Program-made: the position numbers and the translations under genes
Notes under the pieces: generated by a model
What the model saw: the letters and a program-made list of their open reading frames with translations, nothing else
What the model was told of the DNA's origin: nothing
The model's database searches: none
Source: Chloroflexota bacterium
Lineage (GTDB): Bacteria > Chloroflexota > Anaerolineae > B4-G1
DNA length: 64,000 nucleotides
Reading direction: 5' to 3'
Assembly: GCA_024232355.1 (NCBI GenBank)
Contig: JAAEPW010000986.1
Coordinates: 12,395-76,394, forward strand
In this document: one piece after another, positions 63,085 to 64,000 of the stretch
Layout: the number at the start of each line of letters is the position of its first letter
How positions within the stretch are numbered: the stretch's first letter is position 1

Positions 63085-63309
63085 ATGAGCGAGCAGACAC
63101 CCGATACAGACAAAGACCGTCTGATTTCCCTAGCCGAAGCTGCCGAGATGTATGGGTTCAGCTATGGTTATTTACGTCAGCTTGCTGGAAGAGGCAGGCT
63201 CAAAGCGGTCAAAATAGCCAATGGTTGGATTACCACCCCAACTGATGTAGAAGCCTTTATTCGCACCCGGCAGAAACGGGGTGTCTATCGCGATGATATT
63301 CAAGTTTGA
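63085..63309 (+). CDS. Excisionase-type HTH protein
   Basis: The 74-residue protein has a MerR/excisionase-like HTH: 'LISLAEAAEMYGFSYGYLRQ', 'LAGRGRLKAVKIANGWITTP', 'TDVEAFIRTR'. I chose the start at 63085 because upstream codons are not family-like and a TATAAT box lies 7 bp before it, suggesting a leaderless message. Such proteins act as recombination directionality factors or small repressors. A promoter begins at its stop codon. Confidence 0.8.
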   Translation: MSEQTPDTDKDRLISLAEAAEMYGFSYGYLRQLAGRGRLKAVKIANGWITTPTDVEAFIRTRQKRGVYRDDIQV

Positions 63310-63334
63310 CAATGCTACACTTTTGTAGTATTAT
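63306..63334 (+). promoter_or_regulatory. Strong sigma70-type promoter with internal inverted repeat
   Basis: TTGACA (63306-63311), 17-bp spacer, TATTAT (63329-63334). Inside the spacer CTACA-CTTT-TGTAG (63315-63328) is a perfect inverted repeat and a possible operator for the preceding HTH protein. Confidence 0.7.
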
Positions 63335-63340
63335 TATAAA

Positions 63341-63488
63341 CATAACCGAATAGCAAGCACCGCCGGAGGGTGCTACAACACCCAACCGGCGGCTAACCCA
63401 AACAACTGGTATGAGCAGTTAATCGGGCTGGTTCGCAGTATACCATCAAGCGGCCATCTCTGCCAGTGCAGGGATGGCCGCTTTTTTT
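63341..63488 (+). ncRNA. Candidate structured leader or small RNA ahead of the HD gene
   Basis: Downstream of the promoter, CCGCCGG (63360-63366) pairs with CCGGCGG (63386-63392), enclosing an inner stem GGGTG (63368-63372)/CACCC (63379-63383). An alternative pairing AGCACC/GGTGCT is also possible. The RNA ends at a strong terminator, giving about 150 nt. It could be a stand-alone sRNA or an attenuator for the gene at 63560. Confidence 0.5.
63449..63488 (+). terminator. Intrinsic terminator
   Basis: Perfect 10-bp stem AGCGGCCATC (63449-63458)/GATGGCCGCT (63473-63482), followed by seven T. Confidence 0.85.
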
Positions 63489-63559
63489 ATCCGGCGGCGC
63501 GCTATTCGGTCATACATCAGCACACATAGTCTTTACTAGATGGTTGAGGAAATCACTCG

Positions 63560-64000
63560 ATGGATCACACAGACCTGCGCGAAAAACTGATCACCTACCT
63601 GCACAAACGCGGTTGGCACCAAAAACTGGCCAAAAAACGGCAGGGCGAGGAAACGCTCTTGGAGCATGCCCTCAAATGCTTCGACACTACCCACACGCTT
63701 GCGCAACTGCTGCCGGACATCTTTTCCTCACCACAGGAAACATCCCTAGCATCCGCCGCACATGACGTAGGCAAAGAAAATGATTCGGCACAGCGCGCAC
63801 TGCGCCAAGGCAAGGCCCTTGGCGATCACGTCGCTCCCCATCTAACGCACAGCATTCTGGCCGACATGTCGCACTATCTGGAATTAGGGAGCAACGTCTG
63901 CCTCCCGGACGCCGCGCTGGGGGTGAACCTGCACCACGACAAAGGCAACCGGACTCGCGTCCGTGAGTCATTGATTGAAACGACCTCTGCCGCGCCAGAG
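63560..64000 (+). CDS. HD-domain protein, C-terminus cut by window edge
   Basis: An ATG at 63560 with GAGGA 9 bp upstream opens a frame that runs off the right edge (147 codons seen). 'LLEHALKCFDTTHTL', 'ASAAHDVGKENDSAQ', 'HLTHSILADM' and 'VNLHHDKGNRTRVRE' give the H...HD...H...HH order of metal-dependent HD hydrolases. The spacing is reminiscent of the N-terminal HD nuclease of CRISPR proteins such as Cas3'' or type I-D Cas10d. No other cas gene or array is visible, so only the HD fold is firm. Confidence 0.7.
   Translation, partial: MDHTDLREKLITYLHKRGWHQKLAKKRQGEETLLEHALKCFDTTHTLAQLLPDIFSSPQETSLASAAHDVGKENDSAQRALRQGKALGDHVAPHLTHSILADMSHYLELGSNVCLPDAALGVNLHHDKGNRTRVRESLIETTSAAPE

Overview
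The window is a dense accessory region, mostly a defence or conflict island, from a bacterium that is probably a Chloroflexota (Anaerolineae-like) or similar filamentous environmental lineage. That placement is an inference. It rests on large multi-domain STAND NTPases, a vWA-MoxR operon, clusters of inverted repeats that read as 'HSERSEES' when translated, and an 'STGSGQG' peptide insertion. No rRNA, tRNA or housekeeping operon was seen.

Positions 1-14,990 (minus strand) hold a DNA-modification and processing operon. In order of transcription it encodes an Xre-type repressor, a MazG-like pyrophosphohydrolase, a DpdA-type DNA-guanine transglycosylase fused to an N-terminal DUF6884-like domain, a NurA-like nuclease, a HerA-like ATPase, a nuclease-like protein, a UvrD-family helicase, a Cas4/RecB-like nuclease and a sacsin/HSP90-like ATPase that runs off the left edge. 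A queuosine-precursor transporter (YhhQ family), with its own promoter and terminator, lies just upstream and fits a supply of preQ0-type bases.

Positions 15,039-20,160 are a transposon block with about 40-bp terminal inverted repeats and a TTAT flanking duplication. Right of it (20,470-21,060) lie decayed, inverted copies of the transporter and Xre genes, still carrying the hairpin and the palindromic operator. Plus-strand genes follow: a SIR2-NACHT-pentapeptide-Hint fusion, a DpdJ-like helicase, a DpdK-like PLD nuclease and a TPR protein. The two halves look like one split 7-deazaguanine (Dpd) modification-restriction system around a shared regulatory centre.

Positions 32,089-45,447 (plus) are a second operon: kinase/FHA/STAND, AAA-SIR2-caspase-EAD, EAD-iSTAND, MoxR ATPase, vWA protein and STAND-TPR. 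This is a vWA-MoxR conflict system with a metacaspase-like effector. Positions 45,649-48,964 carry an integrative-element remnant with a tyrosine recombinase and a replication-relaxation protein.

Positions 49,758-62,225 (minus) are the most striking part: a diversity-generating retroelement (DGR) with reverse transcriptase, Avd, one template repeat and three separate target genes. Each target is a NACHT NTPase with a C-terminal FGE/C-type-lectin-like variable domain. The three variable repeats differ from the template at 18, 12 and 14 positions, all of them template adenines apart from two mismatches at the outer edge. All three targets share a short N-terminal 'RDVIMGDQ'-type motif with a small coiled-coil protein that ends in a hydrophobic segment, a plausible common effector. 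The window ends with an excisionase-type HTH gene, a candidate small RNA with its own promoter and terminator, and the start of an HD-domain gene.
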